64,000 bases of DNA, taken from contig NZ_JAMWEG010000023.1 of the NCBI RefSeq assembly GCF_025460765.1, forward strand, positions 1-64,000. The letters are read 5' to 3'. The notes below the pieces were generated by a model. It was not told where the DNA came from, did not search any database, and saw only the letters and a list, made by a program, of their open reading frames with translations. The position numbers were made by a program, and so were the translations under genes. Source of the DNA: Micromonospora sp. MA102 (GTDB lineage: Bacteria; Actinomycetota; Actinomycetes; Mycobacteriales; Micromonosporaceae). Shown here one piece after another: positions 1 through 6,730 of this stretch. How positions within the stretch are numbered: the first letter of the stretch is position 1; each line of letters begins with the position of its first letter.

Positions 1-127
1 CCGCTTGCACGGCGAGCTCGGGCACATCCCGCCCGCCGAACACGAGGCGCTACACGCGATGACCCACCCGGTCACCGCACCCCTAAAAACCAGCTAACCA
101 ACTCTCCATCAAACCCGGGGCTTGACA
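1..127 (+). mobile_element. 3' end of an IS3-family insertion sequence
   Basis: The window opens inside an IS. The last 31 codons of an OrfB-type transposase (2-97) are followed by a short terminal stretch with CATCAAACCCGGGGCTTGAC at 107-126, of the CCCGGGG-rich kind commonly found at ends of actinobacterial IS3 elements. The exact inverted-repeat boundary cannot be fixed because the left end lies outside the window; the right end at about 127 is a guess. Confidence 0.6.
2..97 (+). CDS. IS3-family transposase OrfB, C-terminal fragment (5' end outside window)
   Basis: Thirty-one codons open from the window edge to a TAA at 95-97. The peptide contains HGELGHIPPAEHEA, the typical C-terminal tail of IS3-family OrfB (DDE/rve integrase-type) transposases, located after the catalytic DDE core. 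Only the tail is visible, so activity cannot be judged. It lies in the same mobile-element remnant as the DUF4375 gene and the truncated integrase downstream. Family recognition rests on the short G-H-I-P-P motif and the following IS-like terminus. Confidence 0.65.
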   Translation, partial: RLHGELGHIPPAEHEALHAMTHPVTAPLKTS

Positions 128-425
128 GGCGTGGCATGGAGGGCGCTTCACGCGGTGACGTCACCGCACGTTGACACCATGGCTGGCAAGCCGGTACGGA
201 GATATCGGATCGGGTCTGCCGCGAAGGTGTGGGCCTTGCAGAAGCCAGATCGGGTGATCCGCGACTTCGCACTGTTCCTGAAGATCAGGGCAAGTCCCCG
301 AGCGCTCGCTCCTGGGCGTGCTCGGGCGCTCTGGTCGTGTTCTGTATCTCTAGGCCGTCAACCGTCAGCTGAGACGGACACGTAAAGCCTCAGGTGGGAC
401 CCGGCACTCAGCACGGAGGATGTCG
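128..425. other. Non-coding stretch inside the mobile-element remnant
   Basis: No reading frame here has convincing codon usage or recognisable protein similarity. GC content is lower than in the rest of the window. It separates the IS end from the 3' end of the DUF4375 gene, and I see no repeat or RNA structure I would defend. Confidence 0.5.
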
Positions 426-845
426 TTATCGAAGACCGAAGTCGCTTGGAGCCTCGGCCGCTTTGGCTCTGAACGCCTTATCCAGATTCTCATCCGCTGG
501 GCCGAGAAGGTAATAGAACTGACGTTCCCGCGATCCGGCGTATTCGACATCCGACTCATGGTTCAAGACGTCAGTCAGGAGGTCAGCAAGCTCGGACAGG
601 CGGAAGTATCGCATTGCTTCGATCGCACGTCTCAGGCGGAAAGGTTCATTGACTTCCACTGCGAAGCCCAAGCCGCCACCCATGGCCGAGTTGTAGACAC
701 GTAGCAGGAAGGAAAGGTGCACAATCCCTAGCGGAGTTCCTTCAGGCGCTTCACCGTCAGCCCCGTAGTCGCAGGCACGGTTCCAGATGACGGCGAGATC
801 GTCCAACACCGCCCGCCTCCACGTCTCATCCAACTCGTCCATCAT
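426..845 (-). CDS. DUF4375 (DMP19-like) domain protein
   Basis: A 139-residue, acidic, soluble protein. The central segment (NSAMGGGLGFAVEVNE, then RRAIEAMRYFRLSELADLL) resembles the DUF4375/DMP19-like fold, in which an N-x-x-M-x-G-G-F-like motif precedes a helical pair. Members of this family often sit in mobile or polymorphic-toxin contexts and some are suspected immunity proteins. No toxin partner is visible here, so that role is only a possibility. The start is the double ATG at 845/842 with AAAGGAA about 13 bases upstream. Its lower GC than neighbours, and its position between an IS remnant and a broken integrase, suggest mobile-element cargo. Confidence 0.6.
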   Translation of the reverse strand: MMDELDETWRRAVLDDLAVIWNRACDYGADGEAPEGTPLGIVHLSFLLRVYNSAMGGGLGFAVEVNEPFRLRRAIEAMRYFRLSELADLLTDVLNHESDVEYAGSRERQFYYLLGPADENLDKAFRAKAAEAPSDFGLR

Positions 846-903
846 GAGCCACCGAGTTCCTTTCTGCTCGCCGGTCCGTCAGGAACGGAACGGGGCTACG
901 CCC

Positions 904-933
904 GCGCGCCCCATAGGCGACTGTAGGGCGCGC
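904..933. repeat. Inverted repeat at the element junction
   Basis: GCGCGCCC (904-911) pairs perfectly with GGGCGCGC (926-933) around a 14-base loop. It lies exactly where integrase homology begins, so it may be a terminator left behind or a deletion breakpoint. Its function is unknown. Confidence 0.4.
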
Positions 934-1808
934 GCCTACTCCGCCTGTTCGTCGTAGCGCGTGCGCAATCGTCGGTCAAAACCTACTTCGACCTGTTGAA
1001 CAACATCATGAATTCGGCCGTGGCCGACAAGGTGATTCCCGATAACCCCTGCAAGTCCATTCGGCTGTTCGCGATCCTGCGTAGCTTCTCCCGCGCGCCG
1101 AAATGGGTACCGACCGATGACGACGTCCTGGCCCTGGTCGACGTGGTGCCCGGCGAGTATCAGGCGGCCATCTGGGCCGGTGCGGGCGAGGGTCTGCGGC
1201 TCGGGGAAGTCCTCGGCCTGGAAGACAGCACCAGGTGCATCGACGCGGACCGTCAGGAGCTGCACGTGGTTCAGCAACTGCGGTTTCACAAGCTCAGCTA
1301 CGGCGGCTTCTACCTAGCGCCGCCGAAGGCCGGTTCGGTCGGTGACGTCGACCTGGACGACCACGTGGCGGCCGTCTTCGCGGAGCATGTCCGCAAGTAC
1401 CCGCCCGCCTCGGTCGAGCTGCCCGACATCACCGCCGGTACGCCCGACTCCGGCAAGGATCCCCGCCGCCGCCTGGTGCCGCTGCTGTTCACCGACGACC
1501 AGGGCCGACCGATCCACGATCAGCGGTGGTCGGACCTGTGGCGGACATGGCGCCGGGCCGCCGGCTGGCCCGATGAGGGGACGTTCCACTCCCTGCGGCA
1601 CTACTTCGCCACCCGCCTGATCACTTCGGGTGCCGACCCGACCGACGTGCAGAACGCCCTCCGGCACTCCAGCCTGCGAATCACGCTGGAGACCTACGTC
1701 CACTGGTGGCCGAAGAAAGATCGCCGCCGCAACATCATCAGCACTGCCCTGCGCGATGCGAGCGCACGACTTCGGACGACGGCCCCGACATCACAGAGTT
1801 CACGCTGA
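927..1808 (+). pseudogene. Tyrosine recombinase (phage-type integrase), N-terminally truncated
   Basis: The frame is open from 927 to the stop at 1806-1808. Integrase-like sequence begins at once (SSVKTYFDLLNNIMNSAV, the end of the SAM-like core-binding domain) without any N-terminal arm-binding domain. The catalytic domain is complete: R in GLRLGE, the HSLRH box, the second His in ALRHSS, and the nucleophilic Tyr in LETYVHW. A normal integrase of this type has about 120-150 more N-terminal residues. Translation could at best start at TTG 996 or ATG 1008. The gene points at the 3' end of the tRNA-Ala gene 60 bp away, the usual arrangement of an element inserted in a tRNA. It is probably a degraded remnant that can no longer excise. 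Confidence 0.8.
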
Positions 1809-1870
1809 TCTGGGCCGGATCTGGTCCTAGCGATCTTGCTGACAGCGTTTCCGCTGTTGAACGGTGTTAC

Positions 1871-1947
1871 TGGTGGAGCTGAGGGGATTTGAACCCCTGA
1901 CCCCCTCGATGCGAACGAGGTGCGCTACCGGTCTGCGCCACAGCCCC
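1871..1947 (-). tRNA. tRNA-Ala (anticodon CGC), CCA encoded
   Basis: Reading the minus strand, GGGGCTG pairs with CAGCTCC as a 7-bp acceptor stem with one G-U. A D arm, a CCTCG/CGAGG anticodon stem, the loop TTCGCAT (anticodon CGC) and a GGTTCAAATCC T arm follow in order, and the 3' CCA is encoded. The 3' end faces the truncated integrase, so this gene is the likely attachment site of the element to its left. Confidence 0.93.
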
Positions 1948-2051
1948 TCCGCTGGCGTACCAGCGTCGGTCCCACCCGGCTTGCACCGGGCGGGCCGGCG
2001 ACAAGGCTAACAGGTCGGGCGCCGCCGAGGCCAACCGCCCCACCGCAGCAG

Positions 2052-2103
2052 GAGATCTTGGAGGGAAACGTCCCCCATAGGGGCCGAAACCCTCCAAGAT
2101 CTC
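2052..2103. terminator. Long hairpin downstream of the reductase gene (terminator or interspersed repeat)
   Basis: GAGATCTTGGAGGG (2052-2065) and CCCTCCAAGATCTC (2090-2103) are perfect 14-bp complements. The 24-base loop contains its own CCCC/GGGG mini-hairpin. It begins 10 bp after the stop of the minus-strand reductase gene, and has no T-run, as is usual for actinobacterial terminators. Confidence 0.6.
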
Positions 2104-2113
2104 GAAGCGGACG

Positions 2114-2665
2114 TCAGGCGGGCGCGTACGTCAGGTTCAGCACCCCGCTCTTGAGGGTCGAGCTGTCCAGCAGCCGCAGCGGGTAGGTCGGCGTGCCCTC
2201 GAAGAGGCGCTGGCCGTGCCCCACGGCGATCGGGTGGACCAGCAGGCGCAGCTCGTCCAGCAGGCCGTTGGCGAGCAGCCACCGGACCGTGGTGGCGCCG
2301 CCCGACATGGCGATGTCCCCGTCCGCCTGCTCCTTGATCTCCCGCAGCCGCGCCGCGACCTGGTCCGGGTCGCCGGAGATCAGGTGCGAGTTCGGCCAGG
2401 TCGTCTCGGTGAGCGTGTTGGACAGCACGTACTTCGGCACCGAGTTGATGAACGACGCGAACTCCAGGTCGTCCCCGGACTGGTTGGGCCAGAACTCGGA
2501 CCACTCCTGGTACTGGGTGCGCCCCATGAGGAACGCCGTGGTCCCCGCCACCCCGCGGCCCACGACGGCGCCCATCTCGTCGTCGAAGTAGGGGAAGTGC
2601 CACTGGTCGGGCCGCTCCACGACCCCGTCCAGCGAGATGAAGAAGTTCGACACGATCTTGGCCAT
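2114..2665 (-). CDS. Dihydrofolate reductase family protein (RibD C-terminal-like)
   Basis: A 183-residue protein with the RibD_C/DHFR fold. It opens with the first strand KIVSNFFISLDGVVERP, followed by GRTQYQEW, then the NADPH-binding MSGGATTVRWLL segment and a C-terminal LFEG strand. It is related to the reductase half of RibD and to YyaP/YwjB-type stand-alone reductases, whose substrates are mostly unknown; it is not a proven folate enzyme. The ATG at 2665 is preferred over an upstream in-frame ATG (2743) because it has GGGGAG eight bases upstream and starts right at the conserved first strand. It is transcribed alone and ends at a strong hairpin. Confidence 0.82.
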   Translation of the reverse strand: MAKIVSNFFISLDGVVERPDQWHFPYFDDEMGAVVGRGVAGTTAFLMGRTQYQEWSEFWPNQSGDDLEFASFINSVPKYVLSNTLTETTWPNSHLISGDPDQVAARLREIKEQADGDIAMSGGATTVRWLLANGLLDELRLLVHPIAVGHGQRLFEGTPTYPLRLLDSSTLKSGVLNLTYAPA

Positions 2666-2760
2666 CACAAGCTCCCCTGTCCGCGGCCGGCTTCCGCACC
2701 GGCCTTCATCAACCCGTCGGATGAGGGACGCCGGATTCGACATCAGCGGGGGAAGAACTT

Positions 2761-3537
2761 TCAGGCGCCCCGCCCGCTCTGGTACGGCCGCCCCCGCAGG
2801 CCACCCGACCGGCGGTAGGAGACCGAGCCGCCACTCGCTGCGGGCGGCAGGTCCGCGGGCCGGTCAAGCCCCATGGCGGTGCGCCGGACGGCCTCCCGCT
2901 GGGCGGCCAGCCGGCGCTGCGCCTCCCGCCGTGCCGCGGCGCGCCGCGCCTGCTCGCGGCGTACCTCGGCCTGGCGGGCGGCCAGCCACGCCGCCTCCCG
3001 GGCCTCCGCGCGCCGCCGCCGGCGCTCGGCGAGGGCCCGCTGCCGCAGGTGTACGACGTACGCCACGAGCAGGGCGCCGGTGACCGAGACGCTGATCCAG
3101 AATCCGGGGCTCACCAGCACCACGCCGATCAGTTCGACGAAGTTGAGCAGCAGCAGCGCGGCGAGCACCCGGCGCCGGCGGTAGACGGCCGGGGTGTGCC
3201 GGCGCTTCGCAGGGTGCCGTCGGCGGGACTTGGCGGGGGCGGGCGGCACCGAGCGGAGCCGGCCGGACCGGCGGCGTGCGGGTGGCGCCGACACCGGACG
3301 GGCGAGACCGCCCGTGTCGGAATCTTCACTCAGAGTGACGATGAGGGAGCGGGGCGGGTGCACCGGCCGCCGTCCGGGCACGGTGCGACGTCGACGGCGG
3401 CGCTGGAGCACCCGGGCCGTCGACTGCGCCCGCTCCGCCACCAGCCGCTCGGTGGCGTCGTACCGGCGGACCAGCGCCGGCGCGAGGGCGAGCAGACCGG
3501 CGGCGGCGAGGACGGCGAGGAGCACCGAGGTCGGCAC
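2761..3537 (-). CDS. sepX: Divisome/polar-growth membrane protein SepX/GlpR
   Basis: About 258 residues: an N-terminal membrane segment (LLAVLAAAGLLALAPALV), a long basic linker, a pair of membrane helices (AALLLLNFVELIGVVLV, then SVTGALLVAYVVHL) and an Arg/Ala-rich helical tail. This architecture, and its place next to a GNAT gene, a MoeA/Glp gene and galU, match SepX of Streptomyces and GlpR of Corynebacterium. GlpR is the membrane receptor for gephyrin-like Glp, which links to FtsZ and the cell-pole machinery. The GTG at 3537 is chosen because GGAGG lies seven bases upstream; GTG 3543 and an upstream ATG are alternatives. Identification rests on context as much as on sequence. Confidence 0.78.
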   Translation of the reverse strand: MPTSVLLAVLAAAGLLALAPALVRRYDATERLVAERAQSTARVLQRRRRRRTVPGRRPVHPPRSLIVTLSEDSDTGGLARPVSAPPARRRSGRLRSVPPAPAKSRRRHPAKRRHTPAVYRRRRVLAALLLLNFVELIGVVLVSPGFWISVSVTGALLVAYVVHLRQRALAERRRRRAEAREAAWLAARQAEVRREQARRAAARREAQRRLAAQREAVRRTAMGLDRPADLPPAASGGSVSYRRSGGLRGRPYQSGRGA

Positions 3538-3721
3538 CCTCACCCCTCCCGTCACCAAGTTCGGGGCGAGCGCCACACGACCGCAACTTCTTCCGTCGCC
3601 CGTCGTTGATGGCGCAGATCGTGCGGGCAGGCAGCGCTTGCCACAGCTTGCAGTTACTTGAGGTTACGGGCCGCCGACCCACTTCACCGTGCGCCGCGCC
3701 GGGCGTGGCGGGTGGGAGCCT

Positions 3722-4378
3722 TCAACCACGGTTGTCACGTACGCGGTGCCAGCGGGCCAGCAGCCCGCCCTCGGCGACCACTTCCTCACTGGTCATCGCG
3801 TATCCGATGTGGTCACGCCACGCGCCGTCGATGTGCATGTAGCGCACGTGGTAGGCCTCCTCGCGGAAGCCGAGCTTCTCCACCACCCGGCGGGACGGCT
3901 GGTTCTCCGGCCGGATGTTCACCTCGATGCGGTGCAGCCCGCCGGGGCCGAACGCGTGGTCCACGGCGAGGGCCACCGCGGTGGGCATGACGCCGCGACC
4001 GGCCACCCGGGAGTCCACCCAGTAGCCCACGTAGCCGGAGCAGAAGGCGCGCCGCACGATGCTGCCCACGTTGAGGTGGCCGACGAGCCGTTCCTCGCCG
4101 TTCTCGCGCAGGCAGACCGCGAACGGCATGCCGTCCCCGGTCCGCGCCGACCGGCGCTGGTCGGCGTGGACGTAGCGGAACGCGGCCGGCGAGTTCATCT
4201 CGTCCCAACTGCCCGGCAGGTGGGACTCCCAGGGGGACAGCCAGGCCCGGTTGGCCCGCCGGATCTCCGACCAGCCGGCCGCGTCGGAACGCCGGTACGG
4301 CCGCAGCACCACCGGACCGTCCACCAGCACCGCCGGCCATCCCGGCTGCCGCCGGAACCAACTCACCGAGTCAGCCAT
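3722..4378 (-). CDS. GNAT family N-acetyltransferase (RimJ/RimL-like)
   Basis: A 218-residue acetyltransferase. It contains GYWVDSRVAGRGVMPTAVAL (the acetyl-CoA-binding Q/RxxGxG/A region in RVAGRGV), RIEVNIRPENQPSRRVVEKL (the RimJ/L hallmark N-x-x-S) and LGFREE. These are features of enzymes that acetylate protein N-termini or small molecules. The substrate is not predictable. The start at ATG 4378 has GGGAG nine bases upstream. It lies 37 bp downstream of the glp gene in the same direction and corresponds in position to mycobacterial Rv0995 (rimJ-like), so it is probably in one operon with galU and glp. Confidence 0.85.
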   Translation of the reverse strand: MADSVSWFRRQPGWPAVLVDGPVVLRPYRRSDAAGWSEIRRANRAWLSPWESHLPGSWDEMNSPAAFRYVHADQRRSARTGDGMPFAVCLRENGEERLVGHLNVGSIVRRAFCSGYVGYWVDSRVAGRGVMPTAVALAVDHAFGPGGLHRIEVNIRPENQPSRRVVEKLGFREEAYHVRYMHIDGAWRDHIGYAMTSEEVVAEGGLLARWHRVRDNRG

Positions 4379-4415
4379 CCGTTCGCTCCCGCGCGGCTCG
4401 CGAGCCCACTCGTGC

Positions 4416-5729
4416 TCACCGGCGCCGGTCCAGCAGGAGGACGTCCACAGTCGACCCGGCCGCCGCGGTGGTGACCCGCTCGCCGAGGACGAGCAGGCCG
4501 TTCGCCTCGGCCAGGCCGGAGAGGGTGAACGGCCCACCGGCGAGCGGCTGCACGGTGTAGCCGCCGCCGCGCCGCTCGGCAACGTGCGCCGGGCGGAACT
4601 CGCGCAGCCCCACCGGGGACGAGACCGTCTCCAGCAGGTGCGCCCGGACGCTGGGCCGGAACACCGGCTCGGCGCCGGCCAGCAACTGGATGGCCGGGCG
4701 GGCCAGCACCTCGAAGCCGATCAGCGCCGCTCCGGGCTCACCGGGAAGACACACCACCGGCACCTCCTCGGCGCCGACCGTACCGAATCCGAGGGCCGTT
4801 CCGGGATAGAGGGCGACCTCGGTGAAGGTGACCGGCCCGGCCCGGCCGCCCTCCCGGCGGGACAGGATCCGGCGGACCATGTCGCCGGGGCCGGTGCCCG
4901 TGCCGCCGGTGGTGATGATCAGGTCGGCGCGCAGGGTCTGGTCCTCCAGCAGGCCGCGCAGCGCCTCCGGGTCGTCGTCGCAGATCCCGACCCGGTACGC
5001 CAGCGCGCCCGCCTCGGCCGCGGCGGCGGTGAGCGCGTGCGAATTGGTGTCCACCACCTGGCCGGGCTGGCTGCCCCGGCCCACGTCGACCAGCTCGTCA
5101 CCGGTGGCCACGATGACCACCCGGGGGCTGGGCCGGACCACGACGTGACCGATGCCGGTGGCGGCGCAGACCGCGACCAGGGCGGGCGAGACGTACGTGC
5201 CGGCGCGGGCGAGCAGGGTGCCGGCGGGCAGTTCCTCACCGGCGCGCCGGACGCCGTAGCCCCGCTTGGGGGCGCGGAAGATCTCCACGGCGGCCATGCC
5301 CTGGTCGGTCCACTCCACGGGGACCACCACGTCGGCGCCGACGGGCAGCGGCGCGCCCGCCGCCACCGAGAAGCAGGAGCCGGGGGTGAGCCGGACCGGG
5401 CGCCAACTCGCCGCGCCCAGGTCACCGACCACGTTCAGCCGGATGCTGCGGCCACCGGGGATACCGGAGGGGGCCGGGACGTAGCCCGGCCCCCGGCTCC
5501 CTCCGGAGATGTCCTCCCAGCGCGCGGCGTACCCGTCCACCGCCGCCTGGTCGAAGGCGGGAAACGAGTGCGGCGCGACCACGTCCTCGGCGAGGACGTT
5601 GCCGTACGCCTGGGTGAGGTCGAGGTCGAGCGGAGGCAGCGCGCGTAACCTGCGCAGCACGCTGCCCAGGTAGTCGGCGAGCGGCGTCAACTCGTTCGCG
5701 GCCGCCTCGGCGTCGGCCGTCGCGGTCAT
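4416..5729 (-). CDS. glp: Gephyrin-like molybdotransferase Glp (MoeA family)
   Basis: 437 residues with the full MoeA fold: FPAFDQAAVDGYA (the P-x-x-D-x-S/A-x-x-D-G-Y/F-A signature), the PVGADVVVPVEW region, the domain III motif VVIVATGDELVDVG, and TTGGTGTGPGDMV for nucleotide/molybdopterin binding. MoeA inserts molybdate into molybdopterin. In actinobacteria the copy next to glpR/sepX has a structural role and binds FtsZ. Its neighbours here (sepX/glpR two genes downstream, galU upstream) point to the Glp subtype. It overlaps the galU stop by 4 bp (ATGA), implying translational coupling. Confidence 0.88.
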   Translation of the reverse strand: MTATADAEAAANELTPLADYLGSVLRRLRALPPLDLDLTQAYGNVLAEDVVAPHSFPAFDQAAVDGYAARWEDISGGSRGPGYVPAPSGIPGGRSIRLNVVGDLGAASWRPVRLTPGSCFSVAAGAPLPVGADVVVPVEWTDQGMAAVEIFRAPKRGYGVRRAGEELPAGTLLARAGTYVSPALVAVCAATGIGHVVVRPSPRVVIVATGDELVDVGRGSQPGQVVDTNSHALTAAAAEAGALAYRVGICDDDPEALRGLLEDQTLRADLIITTGGTGTGPGDMVRRILSRREGGRAGPVTFTEVALYPGTALGFGTVGAEEVPVVCLPGEPGAALIGFEVLARPAIQLLAGAEPVFRPSVRAHLLETVSSPVGLREFRPAHVAERRGGGYTVQPLAGGPFTLSGLAEANGLLVLGERVTTAAAGSTVDVLLLDRRR

Positions 5730-6721
5730 GTACCGGCACCGCCGGACGCGTCGCGCATCCCGTTCAGAATCGCCGCGGTGACCGTCTCGTCGCCGGCGTT
5801 GACGAACTCGGTGAGCCACTTGCGGAACTCGGCGCCCAGGTCCTCGCGCTCGACGGCGATCTGCACGACCGTCTGGAGATAGCCGAGCGGCTGGCCGGTG
5901 TCGTAGCGGGTGCCCCGGTAGACGATGGCGTGCACCGGCACGCCCTCGTTGCGCAGGATCTCCATGGCGTCGGTCAGCTGGATCTCGCCGCCGCTGCCCG
6001 GCTCGGTGCGCCGGATCGCGTCGAAGATGCGGCCGGGGAGCACGTAGCGGCCGAGGACGGCGAGGTTGCTCGGCGCGTCCTCGGGCTTCGGCTTCTCCAC
6101 CATGCCGGTGACCCTCACGACCTCGGCGAGGTCGCCGAACTCGGGCCCGGCGGGCTCGACGGAGGCGATCCCGTAGCGGGAGGTCTCGGCCGGGTCGACC
6201 TCGAAGAAGGCGAGCACGATGCCGCCGGTCCGGGCCTGCAGGTCCAGCATGGCCGGCAGCAGCGGCTCGTCCATCTTGACGAACTCGTCGCCGAGCAGCA
6301 CCGCGAAGGGCGCGTCGCCGACGTGCGACTCGGCGTAGCCGACGGCGTGGCCGAGGCCGAGCTGCTCGGGCTGGCGGCACGTGTAGATCTCGGCCAGGTC
6401 CTCGGTGCGCTTGACGGCGGCCAGCAGCTCGGGCTTCTTCTCCAGCCGTTCCTCCAGGTCGGGCCGGCGGTCGAAGTGGTCCACCATGGCCGTCTTGCCG
6501 CGCCCGGTGATCAGCAGCACGTCGTTGAGCCCGGCCTGGGCGGCCTCCTCGACGATGTACTGGAGCACCGGCCGGTCGACGACCGGCAGCAGCTCCTTGG
6601 GGACCGCCTTGGTGGCCGGCAGGAACCGGGTAGCCAGGCCGGCGGCCGGGATGACGGCCTTGACGGCGCGGGAGCGACCGGTCGCGGCGGTCGCTGAGGG
6701 GTTCGCTGAGTGCTCCGACAT
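5726..6721 (-). CDS. galU: UTP-glucose-1-phosphate uridylyltransferase
   Basis: 331 residues. The nucleotidyltransferase signature AVIPAAGLATRFLPATKAVP lies at about residues 23-42, followed by PKELLPVVDRPVLQYIVEEA, LLGDEFV and the GEIQLTDA motif typical of bacterial GalU. It makes UDP-glucose for trehalose, glycogen and cell-wall polysaccharides. The N-terminal ~20 residues are Ser/Ala-rich and extra to the domain. It is the first gene of the galU-glp-GNAT-sepX run, with the ATGA overlap to glp. It corresponds to mycobacterial Rv0993. Confidence 0.95.
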   Translation of the reverse strand: MSEHSANPSATAATGRSRAVKAVIPAAGLATRFLPATKAVPKELLPVVDRPVLQYIVEEAAQAGLNDVLLITGRGKTAMVDHFDRRPDLEERLEKKPELLAAVKRTEDLAEIYTCRQPEQLGLGHAVGYAESHVGDAPFAVLLGDEFVKMDEPLLPAMLDLQARTGGIVLAFFEVDPAETSRYGIASVEPAGPEFGDLAEVVRVTGMVEKPKPEDAPSNLAVLGRYVLPGRIFDAIRRTEPGSGGEIQLTDAMEILRNEGVPVHAIVYRGTRYDTGQPLGYLQTVVQIAVEREDLGAEFRKWLTEFVNAGDETVTAAILNGMRDASGGAGT

Positions 6722-6730
6722 GTCGCGAGA

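Noticed and set aside
122..385. Plus-strand frame between the IS end and the DUF4375 gene
   Set aside because: Composition and sequence show no protein character, and there is no ribosome-binding site.
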